Origin: Enterococcus termitis
Lineage (GTDB): Bacteria > Bacillota > Bacilli > Lactobacillales > Enterococcaceae
Length of the DNA stretch: 64,000 nt
Direction: 5' to 3'
Assembly (NCBI RefSeq): GCF_001730305.1
Contig: NZ_MIJY01000002.1
Location: forward strand, 1-64,000
The position numbers were made by a program, and so were the translations under genes. This document shows, one piece after another, positions 18,300 through 27,597 of this stretch. Under the pieces are notes generated by a model. It had not been told where the DNA came from and ran no database searches. It was given only the letters and a program-made list of their open reading frames with translations. Position 1 is the first letter of the stretch; each line of letters starts with the position of its first letter.

Positions 18300-18479
18300 A
18301 TGCCATTTGTACACGTAGAATTGATCGAAGGCCGTTCTGAAGAACAACTGACGAATATGGTCAAGGATATCACCGAAGCAGTAGCCAAAAATGCAGGAGC
18401 GCCGAAAGAAAACATTCATGTAATCGTAAATGAGTTAAAAAAAGATCGATATGCTCAAGGCGGCGAGTGGAAGAAATAA
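18300..18479 (+). CDS. 4-oxalocrotonate tautomerase family protein
   Basis: 59 residues, the usual size of small tautomerases. The catalytic Pro immediately follows the initiator Met ([16 protein letters not shown]), and the chain continues with [15 protein letters not shown] and [24 protein letters not shown] precedes ATG by about 8 bases. Members tautomerise small enol/keto acids; the natural substrate here cannot be inferred. Confidence 0.9.
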   Translation: MPFVHVELIEGRSEEQLTNMVKDITEAVAKNAGAPKENIHVIVNELKKDRYAQGGEWKK

Positions 18480-18544
18480 TTCGTTTGAATTAATGCTTGC
18501 TTTTTACTTGAAGAAGTGTTTAAATTAGTTCATAAATGATTGAT

Positions 18545-18775
18545 GAGAAAGACAACTGAACTTGTATGCAGTCTTTTAGAGAGGAAAATCTTGGCTGAAA
18601 ATTTTCCAGACCAGCGCAGGGAATGACCACTTTTTCCAACCTTTGTCGAAACAAAGGCGGTCGTACCGTTACCACGATAGAGGAACATAGCTATTTGCTG
18701 TGTTTAAAATTAGGTGGAACCACGAATTTTTCGTCCTAGTATTTGATTTTCATAATCAATTGCTGGGACTTTTTG
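18545..18775 (+). promoter_or_regulatory. T-box riboswitch controlling thrS
   Basis: The core T-box AGGTGGAACCACG lies at 18712-18724, followed by a terminator (GTCCTAG...TGGGAC, T5). Upstream, AGAGAGG and GGCTG match the Stem I distal motifs. ACC at 18626-18628, within GAATGACCACT, is a plausible threonine specifier. A CCTTTGTC/GAAACAAAGG hairpin fits Stem III. Uncharged tRNA-Thr would stabilise the antiterminator and allow thrS transcription. Confidence 0.93.
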
Positions 18776-18861
18776 CATTTATGTAAAATAGTGAAAAACG
18801 ATTCTAGCAATGTGGCAAACCAATCTTTTCAATCATAAACATACTTAAGGAGGAAACAACT

Positions 18862-20802
18862 ATGTCAATTAAAATTACATTTCCAGATGGCGCGGTCAAA
18901 GAATTTGAGGCTGGCTCGTCAACGTTAGACATCGCTAAAAGTATCAGCAACAGTTTAGCTAAAAAAGCCTTAGCAGGGAAATTGAATGGTACATTAATAG
19001 ATTTAACTCGTCCAATCGAGGAAGATGGCAGTATTGAAATTGTTACACCTGATCACGAAGATGCTTTAGGTATTTTACGTCATTCAGCTGCTCATTTAAT
19101 GGCTAATGCGTTGCGTCGCTTATTTCCTAAGATCAAATTTGGAGTAGGTCCAGCTATTGATTCTGGTTTTTATTATGATACAGATAATGGTGAAAATGCG
19201 GTAACAGCTGAGGATCTTCCAGCAATCGAAGCTGAAATGATGAAAATCGTGAAAGAAAACAATCCAATTGTTCGTAAAGTCGTTTCAAAAGAAGAAGCAT
19301 TGGCATTATTTGCGGATGATCCTTATAAAGTTGAGCTGATCACTGAACTTCCAGCAAATGAAGAAATCACTGTTTATGATCAAGGGGATTTTGTTGACCT
19401 ATGTCGTGGTGTTCATGTGCCATCAACTGGTCGGATTCAAATTTTCCAATTACTTTCTGTAGCGGGTGCATACTGGAGAGGAAATTCCAATAATCAAATG
19501 ATGCAGCGGATTTATGGAACAGCCTTCTTCGACAAAAAAGATTTAAAAGAATTTATCAAAATGCGTGAAGAAGCGAAAGAACGTGACCACCGTAAATTAG
19601 GGAAAGAGCTTGATTTATTTATGCTTAATCCAGACGTTGGTTCTGGTTTACCATTCTGGTTACCTAAAGGTGCAACAATTCGCCGTACAATTGAGCGTTA
19701 TATTACAGATAAGGAAATTAGCTTAGGTTATCAACATGTGTATACACCAATTATGGCTAACGTTGAATTTTATAAGAGATCTGGACACTGGGATCACTAT
19801 CATGAAGATATGTTCCCGCCAATGGATATGGGAGATGGCGAAATGTTAGTGCTTCGTCCAATGAATTGTCCACATCATATGATGGTTTATAAAAATGATA
19901 TCCACAGCTATCGTGAATTACCAATTCGAATTGCTGAACTTGGTATGATGCATCGTTATGAAAAATCTGGCGCTTTATCTGGATTACAACGTGTGCGTGA
20001 AATGACATTGAATGATGGGCATACATTTGTTCGTCCAGATCAAATCAAAGAAGAATTTTTACGTACATTGAAATTGATGGTCGAAGTTTATGCTGATTTT
20101 GATGTGACAGATTATCGTTTCCGTTTAAGCTTAAGAGATCCTAACAACAAAGAGAAATACTTTGACGATGATGCAATGTGGGAAAGATCTCAAACAATGA
20201 TCAAAGAAGCAGCAGACGAAGCAGGTATCGATTATTTTGAAGCAGAAGGTGAAGCAGCCTTTTATGGTCCTAAATTAGATGTACAGGTAAAAACTGCACT
20301 AGGGATGGAAGAAACACTTTCTACAATTCAAATCGACGCACTATTACCTGAACGTTTTGATTTGACTTATGTGGGAGAAGATGGTGAAAATACACACCGT
20401 CCGTTAGTTATCCACAGAGGAATCGTTTCGACTATGGAACGTTTTGTTGCTTACTTAACTGAAGTGTACAAAGGCGCTTTCCCAACTTGGTTGGCACCAA
20501 TCCAAGCAACAATTATTCCAGTATCTGTTGAAGCTCATTCAGATTACGCATATGAAGTGAAAAAACGTCTGCAAGAGCAAGGCTTACGTGTTGAAGTCGA
20601 TGATCGTAATGAAAAAATGGGGTATAAGATTCGTGCGTCTCAAACACAAAAAATTCCATATCAAGTGGTTGTTGGTGATAAAGAAATGGATGACGCAGCT
20701 GTTAATATTCGTCGTTACGGCAGTAAAGAAACAGACGTCATGGACTTGAATATTTTTGTTGAGAGTATGGTTGCTGATGTATCGAATTACAGCAGAAGAT
20801 AA
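18862..20802 (+). CDS. thrS: Threonine--tRNA ligase
   Basis: 646 residues, full length. Domains in order: TGS (1-62), editing domain with [11 protein letters not shown] and CRGVHVPS, the class II catalytic core with [27 protein letters not shown] and [11 protein letters not shown], and an anticodon-binding domain (~545-646). It charges tRNA-Thr. AAGGAGG lies 8 bases before ATG. Expression is controlled by the T-box just upstream. Confidence 0.97.
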   Translation: MSIKITFPDGAVKEFEAGSSTLDIAKSISNSLAKKALAGKLNGTLIDLTRPIEEDGSIEIVTPDHEDALGILRHSAAHLMANALRRLFPKIKFGVGPAIDSGFYYDTDNGENAVTAEDLPAIEAEMMKIVKENNPIVRKVVSKEEALALFADDPYKVELITELPANEEITVYDQGDFVDLCRGVHVPSTGRIQIFQLLSVAGAYWRGNSNNQMMQRIYGTAFFDKKDLKEFIKMREEAKERDHRKLGKELDLFMLNPDVGSGLPFWLPKGATIRRTIERYITDKEISLGYQHVYTPIMANVEFYKRSGHWDHYHEDMFPPMDMGDGEMLVLRPMNCPHHMMVYKNDIHSYRELPIRIAELGMMHRYEKSGALSGLQRVREMTLNDGHTFVRPDQIKEEFLRTLKLMVEVYADFDVTDYRFRLSLRDPNNKEKYFDDDAMWERSQTMIKEAADEAGIDYFEAEGEAAFYGPKLDVQVKTALGMEETLSTIQIDALLPERFDLTYVGEDGENTHRPLVIHRGIVSTMERFVAYLTEVYKGAFPTWLAPIQATIIPVSVEAHSDYAYEVKKRLQEQGLRVEVDDRNEKMGYKIRASQTQKIPYQVVVGDKEMDDAAVNIRRYGSKETDVMDLNIFVESMVADVSNYSRR

Positions 20803-20838
20803 TAGCAGTAGACGGGTACAAATAATTTAATTAGAAAA

Positions 20839-20886
20839 TTGAGGAGGAATACAAAAGCGGATGTTCTTTTGTATCCCTCTTTTTTC
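20839..20886 (+). terminator. Terminator after thrS
   Basis: GAGGAATACAAAAG and CTTTTGTATCCCTC form a long stem followed by TTTTTTC. Confidence 0.85.
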
Positions 20887-21006
20887 ATATGAAGACCGTT
20901 CAAAAATTAAATATTTGCTTAGGAAGAGGATTCCCTCTATTTTTTTTTGCATTTTTTCGTTACAATAGAGGGGCAAGACTTTTCTGATACGGAAGGACTA
21001 GGATAA

Positions 21007-23139
21007 ATGAAAAAAATGAGCTTTTTAGATAAATTAAAAAAAGAAAATGAAGAACCAAATACACAACGAATGAAAAAATCCCATATTCCATTTCGATTAA
21101 ACCTATTGTTTTTTGTCATATTTGGTTTATTTGTGGCATTGATCGTGCGTTTAGGGTATTTGCAGATTGCAGAAGGACAGGAGTATGCGCAAAAAGTCGA
21201 TGAAAACTCAACGCTGAAAATCCAAAGCCGAGCTCCGCGAGGACAAATTTATGATGCTGCGGGGAATGTTCTTGTCGGCAATAAATCCAATTTAGCGATT
21301 ACGTACACTCGTGGGAAAAAGGTTCAGGCGAAAGACTTGGTTGATATCGCTTATAAAGTGAATGAACTGATCCACGTACCTGCAGATGACTTAACCGAAC
21401 GAGATAAGAAAGATTTTTGGTTGGCAACGCCCGATAATCTAAAAGCTGCTCAAAAGCGATTAACAGATGCAAACAAAGTTGATGAAAAAGGAAATGCAAT
21501 CACTGATGAAGGTACGTTGTATATCAAAACAGTAGAAAAAGTGACTCCAGAGGAAATCAACTTTGATGAACAAACAATGCAGGTTGCTACGATTTTTAAA
21601 CGAATGAACGCTGTGCAAGAGTTGAACACGGCTTTTATCAAAAACGAAGGCGTGACACAAGAAGAAATTGCGGTTATTGGCGAGCATACTTCAGAGATTG
21701 CTGGCGTATCTACAGGAATGGACTGGGATCGGGAATATCCGCATGACACAGATCTTAAAAATATTTTAGGAACGGTTTCTTCTCAAAAAACAGGACTTCC
21801 TGCAGAGGAAGCAGAAGATTACTTAGCCAAAGACTACGAGCTAAACGATCGTGTTGGAACTAGTTATCTAGAAAAACAATATGAAGATATTCTGCAAGGA
21901 AAAAAATCAATTTCAGAAGTAACTTTAGATAGTAATGGAAACATTGTGACCCAAAAGCCAATATCTGATGGTGAAAAAGGTGAGAACTTAAAATTAACGA
22001 TCGATATGGACTTTCAAGCAAGAATCGAAGCAGTAGTTCGTGATCAATATCAACAGTTGTTAGGAACGGGAAATGCAGCGTATTCAGATGGTGCGTATGT
22101 TGTAGTGATGAATCCGAAGACAGGTGCTGTGATGGCAATGGTCGCATTGGATCGAGATCAAGAGACAAATGAACTAACATCGAATCCGCTAGCGACAATC
22201 AACAAAGCTTTCGAACCTGGTTCGGTCGTTAAAGGAGCCACGATTTCTGCTGGATATGAACAAGGTGTGATTACTGGTAATGATGTGTTGATTGATGAAC
22301 CTATTCAAATCTACGGAAGCAAGCAAAAAGCATCTGTGTTCAACAATCAAATCGTAGGAAATCAAATTCCGCTTAGTGCAGAACAAGCATTAGAATATTC
22401 GTCCAATGCATATATGATGAAGTTAGTATTAAAAATGATGAAGACGGACTATCAATACAATATGCAGTTGCCTTATGAGACTGGGGACCCAACTTTATTT
22501 GAAGTCTTACGTAAAACGTTTGGTGAATATGGTATGGGTGTTTCAACAGGAATCGACTTGCCCGGCGAGGAAACGGGTCTTTCCAACAAAGCATTCAATG
22601 ATCCAGAGTATGCTCCAATGCCGGGACACTTACTCGATTTATCATTTGGACAGTATGATACGTATACGGCAATGCAGCTAGCACAATACGCTTCCACTGT
22701 AGCGAATGGAGGCACACGTTATGCACCGCATGTTGTAGAAGGAATTTATGAAAATAATTCTGATGGTTCAATCGGAAAATTAAAAGAAGCGATCGGACCA
22801 AAAGAATTAAATAAGGTTGATATCACGCCAGAACAAATGCAGATCATTCAAAAAGGATTTTATGATGTCGTTCATGGGAGTGGAACCTTCACTACTGGAC
22901 GTTACATGCAGGGAGCTGCCTTGGATATCGCAGCGAAAACAGGGACAGCAGAGACAAATGTGGGTGAGCATGTTACGGTGAACAGTAACGTTGTGGCTTA
23001 TGCACCTTATAATGATCCAGAAATCGCTGTAAGCGTGATTTTACCTCATTTGACAAGTGAAAGCAGCAGACCAAACCAATCAATGGTAACGGCCATTATA
23101 AATGAGTATGCTGCGTATAAAGCAGAAAAAAATTCGTAA
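21007..23139 (+). CDS. Class B penicillin-binding protein (PBP2B-like transpeptidase)
   Basis: 710 residues. A cytoplasmic tail and one transmembrane helix (~35-57) precede the PBP dimerisation region (RAPRGQIYDAAGNVL). The transpeptidase domain has SVVK (SxxK, within FEPGSVVKGATI), SSN (SxN, within EYSSNAYMM) and KTGT (AAKTGTAET). It cross-links peptidoglycan, and adjacency to rpmG matches E. faecalis pbp2B as I remember it. FtsI-like and elongation-type members are hard to separate by eye. Confidence 0.92.
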   Translation: MKKMSFLDKLKKENEEPNTQRMKKSHIPFRLNLLFFVIFGLFVALIVRLGYLQIAEGQEYAQKVDENSTLKIQSRAPRGQIYDAAGNVLVGNKSNLAITYTRGKKVQAKDLVDIAYKVNELIHVPADDLTERDKKDFWLATPDNLKAAQKRLTDANKVDEKGNAITDEGTLYIKTVEKVTPEEINFDEQTMQVATIFKRMNAVQELNTAFIKNEGVTQEEIAVIGEHTSEIAGVSTGMDWDREYPHDTDLKNILGTVSSQKTGLPAEEAEDYLAKDYELNDRVGTSYLEKQYEDILQGKKSISEVTLDSNGNIVTQKPISDGEKGENLKLTIDMDFQARIEAVVRDQYQQLLGTGNAAYSDGAYVVVMNPKTGAVMAMVALDRDQETNELTSNPLATINKAFEPGSVVKGATISAGYEQGVITGNDVLIDEPIQIYGSKQKASVFNNQIVGNQIPLSAEQALEYSSNAYMMKLVLKMMKTDYQYNMQLPYETGDPTLFEVLRKTFGEYGMGVSTGIDLPGEETGLSNKAFNDPEYAPMPGHLLDLSFGQYDTYTAMQLAQYASTVANGGTRYAPHVVEGIYENNSDGSIGKLKEAIGPKELNKVDITPEQMQIIQKGFYDVVHGSGTFTTGRYMQGAALDIAAKTGTAETNVGEHVTVNSNVVAYAPYNDPEIAVSVILPHLTSESSRPNQSMVTAIINEYAAYKAEKNS

Positions 23140-23257
23140 AGTAGTTTTCCTTTACAAATTTTACCAAAAGGGTAGAATTTCAAGAGTAAACATGATATGA
23201 TATTTGAGGCTAAGAAATATCTTAGAATGACGAAATTAGATATAGGAGGGAAAACAC

Positions 23258-23407
23258 ATGCGCGTAAACATTACATTAGAATGTACTTCTTGTAAAGAAC
23301 GTAACTACCTTACAAGCAAAAATAAACGTAACAATCCTGATCGTTTGGAAAAACAAAAATATTGCCCACGTGAAAGAAAAGTTACTTTACACCGTGAAAC
23401 GAAATAA
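23258..23407 (+). CDS. rpmG: 50S ribosomal protein L33
   Basis: 49 residues: [20 protein letters not shown], then [11 protein letters not shown]-type segments ending LHRETK. A TATGAT with extended TG lies upstream at 23193-23201, and AGGAGGG precedes ATG. The first CxxC pair is present, but the second pair is only CPRE, so the full four-Cys zinc site is incomplete, as in intermediate L33 paralogues. Its 3' side is the apparent target of integrating elements. Confidence 0.95.
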   Translation: MRVNITLECTSCKERNYLTSKNKRNNPDRLEKQKYCPRERKVTLHRETK

Positions 23408-23422
23408 GAAGTTTATTTATGA

Positions 23423-23462
23423 GCTAGAACCCTTGTATGATAAGGATTCTAGCTTTTTTATT
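23423..23462 (+). terminator. rpmG terminator
   Basis: GCTAGAACCCTT and AAGGATTCTAGC form a stem followed by TTTTTTATTTT. Confidence 0.85.
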
Positions 23463-23491
23463 TTGACTAGAAATAGTTTTGAATGCCAGTT

Positions 23492-23505
23492 TGAATGCCA
23501 TTAGC
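23492..23505. repeat. Candidate attachment-site core, left copy
   Basis: TGAATGCCATTAGC here is repeated exactly at 24867-24880. It touches the stop codon of the integrase remnant, the usual place for an att site, and lies just downstream of rpmG. A half copy (TGAATGCC) is at 23480. Confidence 0.6.
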
Positions 23506-23717
23506 TAAAAATTAGCAAACTTTACTAGTTTTTGAACCGTTTCTTTTTTAGTTTTTTCAGTTAAATGAGTATAAGTATCCATCGTTTGAGTTATAGAACT
23601 ATGCCCAAGACGTTCTTGTGCTTCTTTCATAGTAACGCCAGCTTCTAAAAGCATAGAAGCGTGCGAGTGCCGCCAACCATGAGTACTAATTCTAGGTAAG
23701 CCAACAGCTTCAGACAA
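23505..23717 (-). pseudogene. C-terminal remnant of a phage-type tyrosine integrase
   Basis: The readable part contains the catalytic HxxR as HGWRHSHASMLLEAG, followed by LGHSSITQTMDTYTHL with the nucleophilic tyrosine. That is the last ~70 residues of an Int-family recombinase. The N-terminal DNA-binding and first catalytic Arg regions are missing, because the frame decays just beyond 23717. It cannot be functional. It faces rpmG, like integrases of elements inserted there. Confidence 0.9.
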
Positions 23718-23920
23718 TTTTTTAGAACGTGAAGATAACAGAACTCTGAAAAACTTATTTAAAAAGAATAAAGAAGTTAAGTATTAAAAATAAAAAGTCT
23801 ATCTCTTTATTGAGGTAGGCTTATTTTTTTAGTTATATTTATTTTGTTCTTTGTGTAAAAAGAACTATATGGTATAATTATTTTACCAAAAGAAAAAAGA
23901 TTTAAATTATTGATAAAAAA

Positions 23921-24400
23921 GTGTTGCTGTTTGGTTTAATGTGTTTGCTTACTACTGGACTTACCTTATTTTCACAACCAGTAGAAGCTGAAGTACTTGT
24001 ACAAGGCGAGTGGTTAGCTGATGAAGACTATTATCAACTACTTGATTCTATTCCAGAAGATTGCGAACTAGTTTCAAATGAAGAGTACAGAATGATGCAA
24101 ATGCAACGTGCTGATGCTGTTTTTTTATCTAGAGGACATGTGCAAGATATAGGATGGCAAGATTGGCGTGGTTCGGGAAAGACTGCTGGGACTACGGGGC
24201 AAAATAAATGTTTAGAGGCTATTAGAGTTATGATCTCTGGCAGCAGATATGGTATTAGTTATCAAACCCATATACAAGATATTGGCTGGACACATTGGGT
24301 AAGTTCTTCTACCTCGGAATGGAGTGCTCCTATGTCGGGAACTACTGGACAAAGTAAGCGTATGGAAGCTATTAAGTGGAAAATTTTTAAAAGAAGGTAG
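23921..24400 (+). CDS. Secreted protein with two ChW repeats
   Basis: 159 residues. A signal peptide (LLFGLMCLLTTGLTLF, cleavage near VEA-EV) is followed by a short acidic domain with YYQLLDSIPEDCELVS. Two ChW-type repeats come next: GHVQDIGWQDW...AGTTGQNKCLEAI and THIQDIGWTHW...SGTTGQSKRMEAI. ChW repeats, first described in clostridia, are common on Gram-positive surface and phage-linked proteins. The start is GTG with a weak ribosome binding site. It lies inside the rpmG-linked relic element. Confidence 0.82.
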   Translation: MLLFGLMCLLTTGLTLFSQPVEAEVLVQGEWLADEDYYQLLDSIPEDCELVSNEEYRMMQMQRADAVFLSRGHVQDIGWQDWRGSGKTAGTTGQNKCLEAIRVMISGSRYGISYQTHIQDIGWTHWVSSSTSEWSAPMSGTTGQSKRMEAIKWKIFKRR

Positions 24401-24411
24401 GTATTTAGAAC

Positions 24412-24723
24412 ATGAAAACAAGACTTAAAGTATTTATTAGTTTTTTTCTTATTTTTACGGCTGGAATGATCTTTCTTTTATCAACTTCTATTTCTCCTCA
24501 AGTAAAAGCAGAAAAAAATATTGTAGATGAGATGCCTCCTGCAGAAGAGATTTATGCTGGAGAAGAAGGAAAGGTAGAACCAATGGGACAAGAAGAATAT
24601 GACCAATTGATTGATTCGTTACCTGAAGGAGCTGTTCTTGCTAGCTATACAGATGTATTACCTGATGTAATCAGAGATAAAGAACATGACCCACAAGCCC
24701 CAGATTTTGAAACTTCAAAATAA
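24412..24723 (+). CDS. Small secreted or membrane-anchored protein of unknown function
   Basis: 103 residues. The N-terminal hydrophobic segment (VFISFFLIFTAGMIFLLS) is followed by a cleavage-like VKA-EK and an acidic mature part. Its EEYDQLIDSLPEGAVLAS resembles DYYQLLDSIPEDCELVS in the preceding ChW protein, so the two share a domain. The genes are 11 bases apart and probably cotranscribed. No known family was recognised. Confidence 0.7.
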   Translation: MKTRLKVFISFFLIFTAGMIFLLSTSISPQVKAEKNIVDEMPPAEEIYAGEEGKVEPMGQEEYDQLIDSLPEGAVLASYTDVLPDVIRDKEHDPQAPDFETSK

Positions 24724-24750
24724 TGAATAATGTTTATAGGAATAATATGA

Positions 24751-24771
24751 AAGCCTTTCGGGGCTTTTTAT
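24751..24771 (+). terminator. Terminator after the secreted-protein pair
   Basis: AAGCCTTTCGGGGCTTTTT is a short GC stem with a T-run. Confidence 0.8.
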
Positions 24772-24866
24772 ATACGATTATGTTTAGCCTTATAACTAAC
24801 TGAGGAAATATGAAAAAGGGTTCTTAAGTAGTTACGTATAGCGCCCCACGCTAATGAGAATGTTAG

Positions 24867-24880
24867 TGAATGCCATTAGC
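24867..24880. repeat. Candidate attachment-site core, right copy
   Basis: Exact 14-base match to 23492-23505. The two copies bound about 1.4 kb that holds the integrase remnant and the ChW protein pair. Confidence 0.6.
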
Positions 24881-24965
24881 AAAATATTTAATGATATTTG
24901 ATGATAAAGTAATAGTTATACCTACTTAATTTTATCTATTACGATGTGCATTTAATGAGGATGAC

Positions 24966-25055
24966 ACTACAGAAAAGAAACACAGTGAAACTAAATAAGG
25001 TTTTAAATTATACGCTCAATCCTTTGTCAGATAAGGGATTGAGCGTTTTTATTTT
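24966..25055 (+). pseudogene. rpmG-like 3' tail with a second terminator
   Basis: A stretch ending CACAGTGAAACTAAATAAGG (24981-25000) resembles the last codons of rpmG, which end CACCGTGAAACGAAATAAG. Like rpmG it is followed by a strong terminator (ACGCTCAATCC / GGGATTGAGCGT, 25012-25047, then T-rich). This looks like the target-gene end left by a second integration event. The similarity is short, so the reading is tentative. Confidence 0.5.
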
Positions 25056-25083
25056 GTCTGTAAAAATTGTTGATGTAGATTAG

Positions 25084-25239
25084 TTAATTTTCTATATACC
25101 GAATCAATTTATCAATGGTAGATTTCTCCATCTGTTTAGTTAAATGAGTATAAGTGTCCCAAGTTATAGAGATACCTAAACGATCAAGTCTACTAAGGAT
25201 TTCTTTAGGACTTATTCCAGTTTGACAAAGGAAATAGTA
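25084..25239 (-). pseudogene. Second decayed integrase C-terminal fragment
   Basis: On the minus strand the frame ending at 25084 reads GISPKEILSRLDRLGISIT, then WDTYTHLTKQMEK and IDKLIRYIEN-stop. It aligns with the first remnant's GVTMKEAQERLGHSSITQTM, DTYTHLTEK and QKLVKF, including the tyrosine motif. It has no start, and homology is lost beyond about 25239. It sits directly after the rpmG-like tail, exactly as the first remnant sits after rpmG. Confidence 0.75.
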
Positions 25240-25599
25240 GAAGAAAAATATTCATTACCGAATATGAATGAAAAGGCTTGAGAATACTATCCTTTCTTGG
25301 GGGGGGGTAGGTGTAGTTGATCTCTATGTGTATAGAAATACAAAAATTGTTTCAAATGATGTAGAGAATAATCAATTAAGTTTTTTTAAAAACTTTTTTT
25401 AGTCTTTTTTATTGAACTCTTTACATTTTTATAGTAGAATAACTTTAGGAATTGAACAATCAAAACTGCTATTTGATAACCTAAAGTGAAGATAAGAAAA
25501 GCGCAAAAAAGCGAAAAAGAGCAAAGTGAATTAAAGCGAAAAAGAAAAAAGCAAAATGAAGAAAAGCGCAGAGAAGCAAGGAAATTAGGAGACGATAAC

Positions 25600-25911
25600 A
25601 TGAAAATTTTAGACACACCTATTCGTTCAATTTCTGAACTAAAAAAGGCTCCTATGGAAATTATTGAACAAGCAAGAACAACAGGCACAGGCGTTTATAT
25701 TTTGAATCACAATAAGGATGTTGGTGTAATTTTAAGTAGTGAACAGTACAAAAGGTTGCTTTTAGAAAAAGAGGATTTAGAAGAACAAATACTTGATTTG
25801 GAAGTAAAAAACCGATTGTTAACTAACAAAAAAATGTACAGTGATGTTGAAGTACGTGGAGAAAGTGCTGATGTAGAAAGTTTTGCTTCTTTCGATGATG
25901 ATTGGGAATAG
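25600..25911 (+). CDS. Phd/YefM-type antitoxin
   Basis: 103 residues. ISELKKAPMEIIEQARTTG then GVYILNHNKDVGVILSSEQY is the Phd/YefM DNA-binding fold. The acidic C-terminus (ESFASFDDDWE) would wrap the toxin. The ATG at 25600 has GGAG 8 bases ahead. A GTG at 25486 would add 38 mostly Lys/Glu/Arg residues but lacks a site. The toxin gene starts 18 bases after the stop. Such complexes usually repress their own operon. Confidence 0.85.
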   Translation: MKILDTPIRSISELKKAPMEIIEQARTTGTGVYILNHNKDVGVILSSEQYKRLLLEKEDLEEQILDLEVKNRLLTNKKMYSDVEVRGESADVESFASFDDDWE

Positions 25912-25929
25912 CAGAAAGGTCTTTTGTGG

Positions 25930-26268
25930 ATGTATACCTTACAGTATTTTGAGGAAGCAAAAGAGGACTATAAAAAATTAGATGGTTCTCAAAGGAAAAT
26001 AATTGATAAAGGGTTGAACAAAATCAGAGAACAAGGAAAACTTGCTGGTGCACCGTTAAAAGGTGAGTTACAAGGATGTAGAAAAATAAAAAATCGAAAA
26101 CATGGTTTAAGAATTGTTTTTCGTCCTGTAGAAAATAGTGATGAAGTTGAGATTATGCAAATTATCGTTATTGGGAAAAGAGAAAGATTAAAAGTTTTTT
26201 CAGATGCCGAAAGTAGATTAAATAGCTCTTTGTCAACGAATGTTGGTGAAGAAAATCCAAAGAATTAA
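25930..26268 (+). CDS. RelE/ParE-superfamily toxin
   Basis: About 112 residues: YTLQYFEEAKEDYKKLDGSQRK, LAGAPLKGELQGCRKIKNRKHGLRIVFR, then VIGKRERLKVF, the typical ParE/RelE core with basic residues near the C-terminus. It is paired with the Phd-type antitoxin. RelE members cleave mRNA at the ribosome and ParE members poison gyrase; which applies is not clear. ATG 25930 is chosen over TTG 25924 because of spacing to AAAGG. Confidence 0.85.
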   Translation: MYTLQYFEEAKEDYKKLDGSQRKIIDKGLNKIREQGKLAGAPLKGELQGCRKIKNRKHGLRIVFRPVENSDEVEIMQIIVIGKRERLKVFSDAESRLNSSLSTNVGEENPKN

Positions 26269-26284
26269 ATCGATTTGTTTGATT

Positions 26285-26316
26285 CCTAGAGGAAACTTCT
26301 TCTAGGTTTTTCTGTT
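26285..26316 (+). terminator. Terminator after the toxin-antitoxin operon
   Basis: CCTAGAGGAA...TTCTTCTAGG hairpin followed by TTTTTCTG. Confidence 0.8.
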
Positions 26317-26557
26317 TACTTAAAAAAGAATCGAGCCAAAACATAAAGAAATTCTCAACTTGAAATTGTAAAAATTACGAAATCCGTAAGCATTCCTCTT
26401 CAACACTTTAAAAAATATTCAACGACTTCTTTTTCAGCTAAATATGTGCTGAATGAACTAGAATTATCTGTTGAAGTGCAACACTTCCTTAAAATAGTCT
26501 GTTAGAATAGATAAGGAGATATTCTGTTTTCTAGTGCCAATGAAAGGGGACATACTG

Positions 26558-27298
26558 TTGAATGATTTTGAAAAAGGGAACATGTCGACAATAACTAAAA
26601 AAGGAAACACTATTTATAAGTCTAAACCCTATAATAGTCAAACCATGAAGCGATTCCTAAATTACATGGAACGTTACAATTTGAATATGCCTAGATACTT
26701 GGGAGAAACAGCTGACAAAATACATTTATCTTATGTAAAAGGAAACAGCATTCACATTAATATTGACAGTATTCCATTTGAAGAGAAGGTAGTTATGATC
26801 AATAGTGCTGCTCAACTTTTAGCAACATTCCATAAAGCTACAGAAAATTTTCTGATTTTAGAAGAAGACAAGTATTTCCTTAGCTATAATGGATCTCTTG
26901 AGATAGATGTTATTTGTCATAATGATTTTGCGCCATACAATTTAACTTTTGAAAATTTTGAAGCCATTGGAATTATTGATTTTGATACAATTTGTCCTGC
27001 ACCAAGAGAATGGGATATTGCATATGCTTTATATAGATTTATTTTGATTGATAAAAATAGAGAAAGTGAGTATCAAGAGCTAATTAAACTATTTCTTAAA
27101 GCATATAATTATACAAAGGATACCGACTTTTTCCCTATAGTAATTGAAAGGATTCAGGCATTGATCAGTTTATTTGATGATGAAATAAGTAAAAATAACC
27201 ACAGTTTCATTGCGATGGAGAGAGACGGACATAAGAAATTTTATCTAGAAGAAATTCAACGTATTAGCAATATTTGGACTAGCCGTGACAATGTTTGA
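26558..27298 (+). CDS. Aminoglycoside/choline kinase-like phosphotransferase
   Basis: About 246 residues. The Brenner-type catalytic motif is ICHNDFAPYNL, and the metal-binding DFD appears in IGIIDFDTICPAP, followed by REWDIAYALYRF. This is the APH/choline-kinase fold. The N-terminal lobe is short, with no clear glycine loop. The start is TTG at 26558, served by AAAGGGG 8 bases upstream; a GTG at 26534 overlaps other features. The substrate is unknown: an antibiotic, an amino-alcohol or another small molecule. Confidence 0.8.
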   Translation: MNDFEKGNMSTITKKGNTIYKSKPYNSQTMKRFLNYMERYNLNMPRYLGETADKIHLSYVKGNSIHINIDSIPFEEKVVMINSAAQLLATFHKATENFLILEEDKYFLSYNGSLEIDVICHNDFAPYNLTFENFEAIGIIDFDTICPAPREWDIAYALYRFILIDKNRESEYQELIKLFLKAYNYTKDTDFFPIVIERIQALISLFDDEISKNNHSFIAMERDGHKKFYLEEIQRISNIWTSRDNV

Positions 27299-27369
27299 TC
27301 GCTATCATTAAATTAAATTTAATGATTGTATCATCAAAATCAGCAGAAAAAATATCTAACTAAAATGAT

Positions 27370-27597
27370 CTACCACCAAATATAATCGCCTAAAAATAGT
27401 CGCAGGTAATGATTACCTGACCTAATCCCTAGATATATACCTATTATTGAAGCAATGATTATACTGAAAATAAAAACGTTACGTTTCATGTTTAATACTG
27501 TGCGTAATAAGAATGTAAAACCAGTAAAAAAAGCAACTGATAGTGAAACTGTCGTCGGATAAATAACGATAGAAAAAAATAAGATAACAATACCCAA
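27370..27597 (-). CDS. Small integral membrane protein
   Basis: About 75 residues, almost entirely hydrophobic, with probably two to three transmembrane helices (VILFFSIVIYPTTVSLSVAF, FIFSIIIASIIGIYLGI) and a short C-terminus ending DYIWW. The start is taken as TTG at 27597 because GAGGTGAT lies just ahead on the minus strand; a longer frame to 27654 has no such site. No family recognised. Confidence 0.6.
   Translation of the reverse strand: MGIVILFFSIVIYPTTVSLSVAFFTGFTFLLRTVLNMKRNVFIFSIIIASIIGIYLGIRSGNHYLRLFLGDYIWW

Noticed and set aside
18545-18775. tRNA-like gene upstream of thrS
   Set aside because: The structure and the AGGTGGAACCACG core identify it as a T-box leader; no tRNA cloverleaf is seen.
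21860-22198. 112-residue minus-strand frame inside the PBP gene
   Set aside because: Shadow of the PBP transpeptidase region; composition is Leu/Ser/His-rich as expected of an antisense frame.
25299-25307. Phase-variable poly-G tract
   Set aside because: A nine-G run is present, but no intact gene or promoter is positioned to be switched by it.
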